DNA of 64,000 nucleotides from positions 1 through 64,000 of the forward strand of contig CACIKF010000001.1 in the NCBI GenBank assembly GCA_902587165.1, written 5' to 3'. The position numbers were made by a program, and so were the translations under genes. Under the pieces are notes generated by a model. That model had not been told where the DNA came from and ran no database searches. It saw only the letters and a program-made list of their open reading frames with translations. Every line of letters starts with the position of its first letter. Positions within the stretch are counted from its first letter, which is position 1. The stretch is from Puniceicoccaceae bacterium. GTDB taxonomy: Bacteria > Verrucomicrobiota > Verrucomicrobiia > Opitutales > Coraliomargaritaceae. Below, piece by piece: positions 8,278 to 17,269 of this stretch.

Positions 8278-9216
8278 TTAAAAAGTGCTAATGCGTCCAC
8301 TCTCAAATTGAACGGCGGCATCTTTGGGGAGTGTCAAATCAATCCGTTTGATCGCAGGATTTCCCCGTGATTGAACGTAGTTGAGAATAACTGCCAAGCG
8401 ATCAAGTTGCTGCGCAAAACTGGTATTAAATCCGAATATGATACGTGGCACCATCGACGAGCGTACTTCGATCACTTGCCCTGGGAGCTCAGGATTACCG
8501 GAATAGTGCTTCAGAGAAACCAGTTTCCATGTCTTGTAAAAATTAGACTGTGTATGACGTGTCTCTTCGAGGAGTTCGGCGACTTGGCCAATACCTCGCA
8601 TCGGCGAGATCCCACCTTCGGGGTGTCGGTAAGGAAGGACGAAAGGTAGCTTATTTAAAGTCGCTCTGGGGTAGCCAATACCTTTGTAAATAGTGCCCTC
8701 GCGAGAAATAATACGGACTCCAGCTTGCTCCTTGGCACCCATCACACGCATACGAAGGACAGGTTCGTGCTCCTTTATATCGATCTTTAATGCGTTGGGA
8801 AACTGGCGCTCAATGGAGGCCGACTTGACCTGACCATGCGCTTCAAGTTGCTGCTTCATGGTGTGGATATCGATCTCCATCATGGCGGTGTCGCGACGCA
8901 ACTCGACCACCGTACTAAGCCACGATGCAGGCAATACTCCGTTCGTATCAAAAAGAATTTTCTCCACCGGCTTTGAGGGAGTCGTGATTTGAATAGGTTC
9001 CTCTCGTTCGTTAAACGCGACAATCGCCCAAACGACAGCGCTGATAAAGAGAACAGCAACAAGGAAGACGCCCAATAACTTAAAGGCTTGCACTTGACGA
9101 CGCTTGCGCGATTGCGACGAGTTGATGCGCGTGCGTTTACTCCCTCCGTCTAATCCACGCCAAGTTTGGTTTTCACCTGCTGAGGTGCTACCTTTATTTT
9201 TACTGCCTCCGATCAT
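8278..9216 (-). CDS. ftsQ: Cell division protein FtsQ/DivIB
   Basis: 312 residues with the single-pass layout of FtsQ: a basic cytoplasmic tail (about 1-45), one membrane helix (about 46-68, LLGVFLVAVLFISAVVWAIV), then a POTRA-like domain whose hallmark is QVKSASIERQFPNALKIDIKEHEPV (split here as VKSASIERQFPN and LKIDIKEHEP). It bridges early and late divisome proteins in the periplasm. It overlaps the end of ddl by 4 bp, so the two are translationally coupled. In most bacteria ftsA and ftsZ come next; here a lactonase-like gene does. Confidence 0.85.
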   Translation of the reverse strand: MIGGSKNKGSTSAGENQTWRGLDGGSKRTRINSSQSRKRRQVQAFKLLGVFLVAVLFISAVVWAIVAFNEREEPIQITTPSKPVEKILFDTNGVLPASWLSTVVELRRDTAMMEIDIHTMKQQLEAHGQVKSASIERQFPNALKIDIKEHEPVLRMRVMGAKEQAGVRIISREGTIYKGIGYPRATLNKLPFVLPYRHPEGGISPMRGIGQVAELLEETRHTQSNFYKTWKLVSLKHYSGNPELPGQVIEVRSSMVPRIIFGFNTSFAQQLDRLAVILNYVQSRGNPAIKRIDLTLPKDAAVQFESGRISTF

Positions 9217-10139
9217 TCGGTTCCCCCCTTTTGGAAACGAGCGATTGCCGGTGCCACCAGCTCGGTGGCAAGTTGCTCAAAGTTGTAGCCGATGCAGCTT
9301 GCGCTCTTCGGAAGAAGGCTGGTCGCGGTCAGACCAGGTAGAGTGTTGATCTCCAGGAAATTTGGGCATGCCCCGTCAAGTAAGAAGTCAATTCGGGCAA
9401 AGTCGCGGCAACCGCAGGCGCGAAATAGTTGCTCGGCATGGTCTTTTACCTTGGCCTCAACTGCAGGTTCTAGGTCGGCAGGGAAATGATACTCCGTCGA
9501 AGCAGTTGTGTATTTGGCTTTATAATCGTAAACACCACTCTGGCTGACGATCTCGACTACGCCCATGGCGACTCCTTTGAGTATGCCGACAGTGAGTTCG
9601 CGACCACGAATCCGCTGTTCGATTAGCCAATTACCAGAACGTATGCCTGAGAGCGTGACGCCAAGTGCGGAACGGTGCTCGGTGAAATGGAGCCCGACAC
9701 TGCTACCTTGATCGGTGGGCTTGATCACTAGCGAGGTACCGAGTTGATTGATCACGGCATCAGCTAAAGGTGCGGAAGAGCCTTCAAAGTTCACCGCTTC
9801 TGGCACAGCGATCTTGAGCTTGCGAGCGATCGTCTTTGTCGCGGCTTTATCTATGCAAAGGCGACTGGCAACGGTATCACTGCCGCAATAGTGGATCTTA
9901 GCCCCTTCCAAAAGAGCTTGCAGTCGACCATCTTCACCAAAGCTACCGTGCAGGGCTGGAAAGACGATATCCGTATTTGAATTCAAAGATTTGGGCAAAG
10001 CCTCTGAAGCTAGAATAAGCGACTCCACTTCGAAATTTGTTCCTAATGCCTGCGCGATGGCTTCGCCGCTTTGCAGGGATACTTCGCGTTCGGAACCGAC
10101 GCCACCATAGAGAACAACTACTTTGGGAGCTTTAGACAT
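9213..10139 (-). CDS. ddl: D-alanine--D-alanine ligase
   Basis: An ATP-grasp ligase that makes D-Ala-D-Ala for the peptidoglycan stem. I start at the ATG at 10139 (308 residues, normal for Ddl); the longer frame begins with TTG at 10193. Seen are VVLYGGVGSEREVSL at the N-terminus, FPALHGSFGEDG (about 80-91), the ATP-grasp segment VIKPTDQGSSVGLH, and the metal/phosphate-binding end FLEINTLPGLTATSLLPKSA. It lies between the murC/murB fusion and ftsQ. Confidence 0.93.
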   Translation of the reverse strand: MSKAPKVVVLYGGVGSEREVSLQSGEAIAQALGTNFEVESLILASEALPKSLNSNTDIVFPALHGSFGEDGRLQALLEGAKIHYCGSDTVASRLCIDKAATKTIARKLKIAVPEAVNFEGSSAPLADAVINQLGTSLVIKPTDQGSSVGLHFTEHRSALGVTLSGIRSGNWLIEQRIRGRELTVGILKGVAMGVVEIVSQSGVYDYKAKYTTASTEYHFPADLEPAVEAKVKDHAEQLFRACGCRDFARIDFLLDGACPNFLEINTLPGLTATSLLPKSASCIGYNFEQLATELVAPAIARFQKGGTE

Positions 10140-10217
10140 AGGGGATTTCTTTGATGCAGAAGAACAGAAATGGCTTCTCCGCTCCGCTTCCAAATAAGAA
10201 TTGTCCGAGAAGTGCCA

Positions 10218-12479
10218 TCATTCGCTCAAAACTTCATCCCAAGACTGACCGACAAGCAAGACTTCGGGTTCTAAAATATAACCAGACTCAGCTTTCACTT
10301 TAGCACGCACTTTTTGCACGAGTTCGATCACATCGGCAGCCGATGCACCACCATGGTTCACGATAAAGTTACCATGCACCTCGGAGACCTCCGCCGCGCC
10401 AACCGACATACCTTTAATTCCATATTCGTCGATTAGTTTACCGGCATAATTACCCTCCGGATTCTTGAAAATGCAGCCCGCGCTCGCGCCGCGTGGCTGG
10501 CTCTCTTTCCGCGAGCTCGAGTAGCTATCTATCCGGCCACGGATAGATGCCTCGGAATCGCCAACAGCACTACAGAGCACGGCACCGAGGGCGATGCCTC
10601 GACTGATTTCTTCAACTTTGCGATAACCGAAGTGGAAGGCCTCTTTGGGTAAATCCTGATAGCAGCCGTGCTCATCGATAAACTGAACACGCTCAACCAC
10701 GTCGAACATCCAACTACCCATGGCACCTGCATTCATGCGGAGCGCCCCACCAACTGCGCCAGGAATGCCTTCCAAAAACTCAAACCCAGCTAAGCCGTTC
10801 TTCGCAGCAAAGCCGCAGATTTCTTTGAGGCGGCCTCCTGCAGAAGCCCAAATGCGACCATCACCGAGTGAAACTACCCTGCGCCATGCGGGCGCAGAGA
10901 AGCGGATAACTAAGCCATCAAACCCATGGTCGGAGACCAGAAGATTCGAGCCGCGGCCAAGGCAAAAGGTCTTTAACTCGTAGAGCTCTGCTGCGCGCAG
11001 GAGAACAAGTAAATCGCTAAAGTTGCCTGGTTCGGCATAGAAGCGAGCAGAACCGCCGATACGAATAGTAGTCTTGTTGGCGAGTGGCTCGTGAGACTTG
11101 AGTTTGCAATCGGGAGAGACGCGGGGCGCGAGGTAGTCTGCCCATGCAGCGTCTAGGCTAGCAGCCTCGCCTGCAGGCCCGGGCGATGCGGCTTGGCCGA
11201 CCGAAGCCAAAGCTCTGAGCCAAGAAGTGAAGGCAGCTGCAAATTCTTCGATGTCACCTGCACCGACGAAGGCTAATTGTGATGGCGATTCTTGGATTGC
11301 ATCCTGGAGCTGGCGCATACCTCCCAAGGACATTTCAATTTCAACGGGTGCTCGATCCGTAAATGCATTTGCTAGATCTGAAGTTTTGCCGCCTGATAAT
11401 TCGGACTCGTGCGCCGCATAAACAGGTAAGAGGTAAACGGCATCGGCACCTTGTAAAGAATGGGCAAAATCAGACTTAAATTGGAGCGTCCTAGAATAAC
11501 GATGCGGCTGGAAGACGACAAGGAGTTGTTTATCTGGCTCCTTAGTTCGAAGGCATCCGATCAAGGCATTGATCTCGGTGGGATGGTGCGCGTAGTCTTC
11601 GACCACCGTAAGCTGCTCATCCTCATAGAGAATGGCTTGGCGACGCGCCATCCCAGGGAAAGTTGACAGCGTATCGCTTTTTAATGGCTGATAGAAGAAG
11701 GAAAGTACGGCGGCGGCAGCATCGCCGTTGACCTTGTTAAAAATCCCACCCGAGGAGGGATCAAGACCCAGGCGCTTGGCGGCACCATCGAAGGTTTGTA
11801 TTGTAGCTCCGCCTGTCGGCTTTAGATGGAATGAATTAGGCAGCAACAATTTTTGTTTTGTGTGCTTGAGTAAACGAAGAAACGCAGCGTCAAGTTTCGC
11901 AGCATCGCCATATTGGTCGGCATGGTCCCAATCCAAATTAAGCACAAGTGTCACTTCGGGCGCAAACTGATCAATTGTGCCATCACTTTCGTCCACTTCT
12001 GCAACAAGCCAATCGCTTTTGCAAAAATGAACGGGCGACGTCGAGTTATCCGAAAAGAGGCCACCTAATATATAATTCGCCTCAAGCTGACAATGCTGCA
12101 GACCGTGAGCAATCATGCCAGAGGTGGTGGTCTTACCGTGGCTACCGACCACAGCGATCAGCCGTTTGCTTTGCGCGATCTCGGCGAGCATTTCGCCACG
12201 CCTAAGCAAACGAAGCCCTGCCTTACGAGCGGCGACTAAGATCGGGTGGGATTGCGGGACAGCGCTTGAATAAACGACCGTAGTGAAGGCGCTGACTTGT
12301 TCGGGGAAAATAAAGTCTTCAAGCGCGACGCCTGCTTCGTCTAGCCAGCGGCGAACGCACTCTTGAAGGTGCGCATCGTATCCAGAAACTGAGTAACCTG
12401 CTCGCGACATCCAACAGGCGAGCGGCGCCATTCCCATACCACCAACTCCAACGAACAAATATCTGTCTGTCTCACCCAT
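10218..12479 (-). CDS. murC/murB: Fused UDP-MurNAc--L-alanine ligase (MurC) and UDP-MurNAc dehydrogenase (MurB)
   Basis: A 753-residue fusion of two consecutive enzymes of peptidoglycan precursor synthesis. The MurC half (about 1-450) starts with YLFVGVGGMGM and has the ATP loop GSHGKTTT (112-119), the Mur ligase DESDGTIDQF segment and the DYAHHPTEI motif. A variable linker (about 435-465) follows. The MurB half (about 467-753) has the FAD-binding LGRGSNLLVSD and GIPGAVGGALRMNAGA, the proton-donor position AGCIFKNP (Cys about 669, Ser in E. coli MurB), and the C-terminal catalytic LEPEV. Each half has the motifs I would expect for activity. It overlaps the murG stop by one base. MurB acts before MurC, so channeling is possible but unproven. 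Confidence 0.93.
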   Translation of the reverse strand: MGETDRYLFVGVGGMGMAPLACWMSRAGYSVSGYDAHLQECVRRWLDEAGVALEDFIFPEQVSAFTTVVYSSAVPQSHPILVAARKAGLRLLRRGEMLAEIAQSKRLIAVVGSHGKTTTSGMIAHGLQHCQLEANYILGGLFSDNSTSPVHFCKSDWLVAEVDESDGTIDQFAPEVTLVLNLDWDHADQYGDAAKLDAAFLRLLKHTKQKLLLPNSFHLKPTGGATIQTFDGAAKRLGLDPSSGGIFNKVNGDAAAAVLSFFYQPLKSDTLSTFPGMARRQAILYEDEQLTVVEDYAHHPTEINALIGCLRTKEPDKQLLVVFQPHRYSRTLQFKSDFAHSLQGADAVYLLPVYAAHESELSGGKTSDLANAFTDRAPVEIEMSLGGMRQLQDAIQESPSQLAFVGAGDIEEFAAAFTSWLRALASVGQAASPGPAGEAASLDAAWADYLAPRVSPDCKLKSHEPLANKTTIRIGGSARFYAEPGNFSDLLVLLRAAELYELKTFCLGRGSNLLVSDHGFDGLVIRFSAPAWRRVVSLGDGRIWASAGGRLKEICGFAAKNGLAGFEFLEGIPGAVGGALRMNAGAMGSWMFDVVERVQFIDEHGCYQDLPKEAFHFGYRKVEEISRGIALGAVLCSAVGDSEASIRGRIDSYSSSRKESQPRGASAGCIFKNPEGNYAGKLIDEYGIKGMSVGAAEVSEVHGNFIVNHGGASAADVIELVQKVRAKVKAESGYILEPEVLLVGQSWDEVLSE

Positions 12480-13606
12480 TATGTGGCAGGCTCCTGATTT
12501 TCGGTTTTCGCTATGGCTTGTGAGTTGCAGAGCGCGAGTAAATCGTCGGCGATTCGTTCGCTTGAATCGAAACGGTCCAAACGCTCTAGCTTAGACTTAA
12601 ACTTGGCCAGCGCTTCGTCGTTAAAGATCAAGTCAAGCACTAACGAGCTAAGCTCGTTAAGCTTATCTTGAGAAAGTGAAATACCCGCACCATGTTGCTC
12701 GTGGCTAAGTGCATTGGCCTTCTGATGGTCGTCGGCGGCATAGGGATAAGGCACCAAAATGGAAGGTACGCGGCAACGAATGATCTCCGCGATAGATCCT
12801 GCGCCTGCTCGAGAAACAATTAGATCAGCCGCGGAAATCACGTCGCCCATGCTGCTAGAAAAAGGCACAAATGTTGCCGTAGTATCAGCACCACCCTTCC
12901 CTCTTTCATGAATCGTGCGGGCGGTGCTATTACCCAGACCAGTCACGCAATAAACGGAAATTCCGGCTTTGGCCAAGAGTCCGAAATTTTGCTTAATCCA
13001 TTCATTCAGCGCACTGGCGCCTTGGCTACCGCCAATGACGACGAGTAATTTATTGGGCACGCTAAGGCCGAGGCGTTTCCGGGCATCGGCTTTAGGTGAA
13101 TGTTTGATATCCTTGCGCACCGGGTAGTCAAAATGGCGAATACTCTCTGACGGCACACCCCGTAGACGAACGCCATCCGGCAAGTAAATGCGTGTGGATA
13201 AATGTTTGATCATACGGACGGCTTTGCCTGGATGACAATTGGCCTCATGGAGTGCAACAGGGATACTCTTACTCCGAGCGGCTAGGCCAAGTCCGAGCGA
13301 GAGAAAGCCGCCAAAGAGCAGTACTAAGTCTGGCGCTTGATCGCGAAGCATGCGACATGATGTAAAGAAGGCAGAAACCAATGAGCCGAGAAATGCGAGG
13401 CGCTGAAAGATACCACCCGTGAAGGCGCGACCAGGCATTTTGATGAAATCGAGATGGCTATACTTTTCAACGAGGGCAGAATCGACCTGCTTATGGCTGA
13501 TCAGCAATAGGCAAGCATGGCCTCGTTCTCGTAGGACTTCTGCCACCGCAATTCCAGGGGCGAGATGGCCACCGGTGCCACCACATGCTATAATTATCTT
13601 ACTCAT
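12479..13606 (-). CDS. murG: UDP-GlcNAc:MurNAc-pentapeptide-lipid GlcNAc transferase
   Basis: Converts lipid I to lipid II on the inner face of the membrane. 375 residues in two Rossmann halves, with the G-loop ACGGTGGHLAPGIAVAEVL at residues 7-25 and the C-domain donor-binding GGSQGASALNEW (about 190-201) and SRAGAGSIAEI (about 262-272). A hydrophobic patch (FLGSLVSAFFTS) around residue 70 fits membrane association. It overlaps ftsW by 4 bp and the murC/murB fusion by one base. Confidence 0.93.
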   Translation of the reverse strand: MSKIIIACGGTGGHLAPGIAVAEVLRERGHACLLLISHKQVDSALVEKYSHLDFIKMPGRAFTGGIFQRLAFLGSLVSAFFTSCRMLRDQAPDLVLLFGGFLSLGLGLAARSKSIPVALHEANCHPGKAVRMIKHLSTRIYLPDGVRLRGVPSESIRHFDYPVRKDIKHSPKADARKRLGLSVPNKLLVVIGGSQGASALNEWIKQNFGLLAKAGISVYCVTGLGNSTARTIHERGKGGADTTATFVPFSSSMGDVISAADLIVSRAGAGSIAEIIRCRVPSILVPYPYAADDHQKANALSHEQHGAGISLSQDKLNELSSLVLDLIFNDEALAKFKSKLERLDRFDSSERIADDLLALCNSQAIAKTENQEPAT

Positions 13607-14745
13607 AGTTCACGCTGCCCCCGCAGCGCCGGTAACTCCCAAGAACGAAAACCGTTTAGGATAATGCCCGTGAGCACAAACATGAAGACGAGATTAGAGC
13701 CTCCGTAGGAAATGAACGGCAGCGACATGCCCTTGGTCGGCAAGCAGCCAGTGACCACTCCGATATTAATGAGCGCCTGAAAAGTGATGAAAAGGAGCGC
13801 ACCCATAACGAGTAAATACTGATACAAGTTCGGTGCGCGCTTGAGTTGGAGGACACCGACGAAAAAGAGCGTCATAAAAAGCAAGACGACTCCAGAGGTA
13901 AAAAGAAAACCGAGTTCTTCGCCGACGATAGCAAAAATGAAATCGGTATGCGCCTCGGGGAGGAAAGACATTTGTTGGCGTCCCGAACCGAGGCCGACTC
14001 CATGGATGCCACCTGCCCCAAAGGCTAAAATGCCCTGCCAAAGCTGGTAGGCGCTATCGCTCCGATTTCCTTCAACATCTAAGAATGAGGTGATGCGGCT
14101 GAGGCGGATCGGATCGTGATAAACTGCCACCGAAAAGAGCGAAAGCGCGGCAAAGGCAGTGGGGATGAGGAACTTGAGTCTGACCCCTGCTAGAAACATT
14201 AAGCAACCGCCTACAGCGCCACAGAGAAAAGCAGTGCCATAGTCTGGTTCTAATATAATTAGACTGCAGAAGATGGCGAGTAACACGCAGGGATAAAAAT
14301 AGCCTTTGAGAACACGGTTGAAATCGCGACGGTAGGTGGCGAGATAGTGTGCCATAGAAAATATAAGACCGAGCTTACCTATCTCAGAAACTTGTAGGCG
14401 CATAAAGCCAAAGTCCATCCAGCGACGCGCCCCATTGACCTCGACTCCGATTCCGGGAATAAGCACGAGTGCAAGTAAGAGGACAGAACCCGCAGCGAGC
14501 CAGTAAGCGTATTCACGAAGTGCCTCTAGGTTCACCATCATAGCAATGCCACCAGCAATCGTAGCCAAAACTAGCCAAATTAGCTGCTTCTTAAGTAAGA
14601 CCGTCGGGTCGGCGTGCATCGATTGCGAAGCACTGAAAAGAATAACTAGCCCGAGGAAGGTGAGCCCTATAACTATTAGGATAATGAAAAGCCCGATCGG
14701 CGGGATACGCCAAGATGAATTAGGCGTAGCCGTGCGGGCGCTCAT
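13603..14745 (-). CDS. ftsW: SEDS-family peptidoglycan polymerase FtsW
   Basis: 380 residues, about ten membrane helices. It polymerises lipid II at the division site together with a class B penicillin-binding protein. Family features seen: VILFSASQSM near the N-terminus, INGARRW-type text (EVNGARRWMDFGFMRLQVSEIGKL in pieces around 110-135), LEPDYGTAFL, and GLPLISYGGS-type text near the end (MSLPFISYGGSNL). Its place in a mur gene cluster argues for FtsW and not RodA. The usual partner ftsI is not in the window. Confidence 0.92.
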   Translation of the reverse strand: MSARTATPNSSWRIPPIGLFIILIVIGLTFLGLVILFSASQSMHADPTVLLKKQLIWLVLATIAGGIAMMVNLEALREYAYWLAAGSVLLLALVLIPGIGVEVNGARRWMDFGFMRLQVSEIGKLGLIFSMAHYLATYRRDFNRVLKGYFYPCVLLAIFCSLIILEPDYGTAFLCGAVGGCLMFLAGVRLKFLIPTAFAALSLFSVAVYHDPIRLSRITSFLDVEGNRSDSAYQLWQGILAFGAGGIHGVGLGSGRQQMSFLPEAHTDFIFAIVGEELGFLFTSGVVLLFMTLFFVGVLQLKRAPNLYQYLLVMGALLFITFQALINIGVVTGCLPTKGMSLPFISYGGSNLVFMFVLTGIILNGFRSWELPALRGQREL

Positions 14746-14792
14746 TATGGATTCTAGTGTCTCTCTGTTATTTTTAAGTGAGACGCAATAGA

Positions 14793-15941
14793 TTACTCTG
14801 CGTCTAGGCGAATGACTGGAATCTCAACAGCACCTTCAAACATTTCGTCGGGCTCGATTTCGGTGGCTTCACCTTCCACTAAAGGATCCGATTCGATGAC
14901 CTTGATCTCGATGGGGCCCGTGCTTGTGGTTGGGGATGGACTCGCTTCTGGAGCTGGTTCAGTCATAAGAGTCGAGGAGGCCTCTGTCGTGGTGGTCACA
15001 AGCTGTGCAGGTGGATCAACATTGGCAGTGGAACTAGAACCGCTAACCTTGAGGACTTTCCCGACTTGAAGCTTACGAGGATCAGTAATGCCATTGAGGG
15101 CAAGTAGTTCATCGGTGGTCATGTCGTATTGACTAGCGATTTTGCCGGGATATTCGCCAGATTTGACGGTGTGTGTGCGCGCACCAGAAGCGCTGAAGCT
15201 CGGTGCAGTGGAACTACTTGAAATACTGTCAGATGGCGCGGCTGACATGGAGGACGATGTGCCGGTGCTACTACTAGAAACGGGAACAACGAGCTTATCA
15301 CCTACGCGGATGAGGTCAGAGGAAAGCCCGTTGGCCGCTTTAATCGCGCGGACGGATGTGTCGAACTGATTCGCGATCTTAGAAAGACTGTCGCCGCGCT
15401 TGACCATATACTCAGTGCTGCCTTGGTTGAAGGAAGTGGGCTGATACGTGTCGGGGCTCGGCGCGGTGACCGTGGCGGTGCTACCCTCGACAGGAATCTG
15501 AAGCTGTTGGCCGATGCTAAGAATGGAAGTCGTATCCAAGCCGTTGGCGGCGTAGAGTTCGTTGAGCGAGACATTGGAGCGTCTGGCTATAGTCCAGAGG
15601 TTATCGCCTTTTTTAACCGTGTAAGTCTCAAAAGAGGGGCCCGCGACTGGGACGGTTTGACCTCCATCGGAGAGGGGTGCGACAGGAGTAATCGCGTCAA
15701 ATTCGCTGAAGTCATTGTCATCTGGTGCTGCGCTACCATCGTCAAACCCAGCATTGAAGGCAGAATCCAAACCTGAACCAGAGCCTTGGCCTATTGCCTC
15801 GATCAAACCGCCCGAAGTGCGCTCCTGCGAATATGTTCGCGTTGGCGGTTGCTTCGTACGGCAACCGGGTTGAACCAATAACATTGCGATCACACCTAGG
15901 TGGAGACCGATGACACATCCGAATATTTTAGATACTTTCAT
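14793..15941 (-). CDS. LysM-repeat lipoprotein inside the division/cell wall cluster
   Basis: 382 residues. The N-terminus is a lipoprotein signal with a lipobox-like LVQPGC (Cys about 27). Three LysM peptidoglycan-binding repeats follow: YTVKKGDNLWTIA (about 107 on), YMVKRGDSLSKIA (about 180 on) and HTVKSGEYPGKIA (about 258 on), separated by Ser/Thr-rich linkers. The C-terminal tail is acidic and Pro/Ser/Glu-rich, with no catalytic domain. It probably tethers the envelope to peptidoglycan. It lies between murD and ftsW on the same strand with short gaps, so it is likely co-expressed with division genes. Confidence 0.85.
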   Translation of the reverse strand: MKVSKIFGCVIGLHLGVIAMLLVQPGCRTKQPPTRTYSQERTSGGLIEAIGQGSGSGLDSAFNAGFDDGSAAPDDNDFSEFDAITPVAPLSDGGQTVPVAGPSFETYTVKKGDNLWTIARRSNVSLNELYAANGLDTTSILSIGQQLQIPVEGSTATVTAPSPDTYQPTSFNQGSTEYMVKRGDSLSKIANQFDTSVRAIKAANGLSSDLIRVGDKLVVPVSSSSTGTSSSMSAAPSDSISSSSTAPSFSASGARTHTVKSGEYPGKIASQYDMTTDELLALNGITDPRKLQVGKVLKVSGSSSTANVDPPAQLVTTTTEASSTLMTEPAPEASPSPTTSTGPIEIKVIESDPLVEGEATEIEPDEMFEGAVEIPVIRLDAE

Positions 15942-15975
15942 AATAAAATGGGTTAAATAACTTTAGTGAGCGACA

Positions 15976-17241
15976 CTAATTGGGCTTGTGGGCGTTCTTC
16001 AAACTTAAAACCGTATCATTGAAGCTTTTTCCGCGTGCAGCGAACGAATCAAATTGATCGTAACTGGCAAAGCCGGGGCTAAACAAAACATTCGCCTGCG
16101 GGATCTTCGCCGCGAATTCGGCAGCGGCGGTAATCGCATGGTCCAAGCGCTTGTGAATATGCACCGGCTCTAGGTAACTCTTCAAGGCCTTGGCCAAGCG
16201 CTCAGCCACCTCCCCGTAAAGTATCGCGATATCGATTCGAGTGCCCACCTGCTGAGCGAAGGCTTCAATATCACCGCCCTTGGCGCGCCCACCTCCAATC
16301 CAGACGATGGGACGATCGATCGACCTTAGTGCGCCAAGAGTCGCATGAAAGTTGGTCGCTTTCGAGTCGTTCCAGAAGCGGGCACCTCCACACTCAGCCA
16401 CCACCTTGAGACGATACGGCGGGAGCAAAAACGCATTGGCCGCCTCAATCAACACGGCGGGCGACATATTCATCAAGTGCCAGAGTTCAACCGCTAGTGA
16501 GAAATTTTTCGAATAAGGGAATCGCTGAAAGACTGAGTCCGCATCGAGCTGAAGGGCCAGCTCTGTGGCCTCATGAGCGATGCTATAGCCTTCGAATGCT
16601 TTGCGCTGGTTCGCCATCCAATCTGCGACCTGGGAGCCTAGAACACAGATACCATTGCACTTCAGGCAATTAAAGAGTCTCGCCTTCGCTTGAAAATAAC
16701 AAGTCATTGAACCATAGCGATCCAGATGATCTTCGGCAAAATTTGTCCAGAGGAGACCGTCGAGTTGCAAGTCATCCGCTAGTTCCGCTTGAAAAGAGCT
16801 AATCTCTAGAACGACGTAAGCCTCCGATTGATTCGCCTCTGAGAGTACGGCATCCGAGAAGGGGTAGCCTATGTTTCCCGCCGCCAAACTGACCTGTCCT
16901 GAGAGGCTGAGGGCATTATCGAGCAAAGCAGTTAAAGTACTTTTACCATTGGTACCTGTAACCCCAATTATCTTACCCTCCCAATAACGGGCGGCAAAGG
17001 CAATTTCGCTCAAGCAGGGATTAGTCGAACCTTCAGCTAAGATCCGCCAAGGGTGCTCTGCCGCGAATCCTGGGCTAAACACAAAGCATTCGAAGCGCTC
17101 CAAATCAGGGGCTTCAAAAGTTGCTTGATCGCCTTCTCCCGCTTCATCGATTAGAACGACACTCAAGCCTTTGGCTTCTGCGAGGCGACGTGCAGCCTGA
17201 GCGCTCAGACCCGCGCCGAAAATGGCATATTGTTTCGACAT
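15976..17241 (-). CDS. murD: UDP-MurNAc-L-alanine--D-glutamate ligase
   Basis: Adds D-glutamate to the peptidoglycan precursor. 421 residues with the Mur ligase layout: an N-terminal Rossmann domain (YAIFGAGLSAQAARRLAEA), the ATP loop GVTGTNGKSTLTALL (about 94-108), the NFAEDHLDRYGSM motif (about 187-199), FWNDSKATNFHATLGAL (about 290-306), and the C-terminal LFSPGFASYDQFDSFAARG that is typical of MurD. Upstream is tsaD, downstream the LysM lipoprotein. Confidence 0.94.
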   Translation of the reverse strand: MSKQYAIFGAGLSAQAARRLAEAKGLSVVLIDEAGEGDQATFEAPDLERFECFVFSPGFAAEHPWRILAEGSTNPCLSEIAFAARYWEGKIIGVTGTNGKSTLTALLDNALSLSGQVSLAAGNIGYPFSDAVLSEANQSEAYVVLEISSFQAELADDLQLDGLLWTNFAEDHLDRYGSMTCYFQAKARLFNCLKCNGICVLGSQVADWMANQRKAFEGYSIAHEATELALQLDADSVFQRFPYSKNFSLAVELWHLMNMSPAVLIEAANAFLLPPYRLKVVAECGGARFWNDSKATNFHATLGALRSIDRPIVWIGGGRAKGGDIEAFAQQVGTRIDIAILYGEVAERLAKALKSYLEPVHIHKRLDHAITAAAEFAAKIPQANVLFSPGFASYDQFDSFAARGKSFNDTVLSLKNAHKPN

Positions 17242-17269
17242 TGGGAAAATTTAATCGAATTTTTTGATT

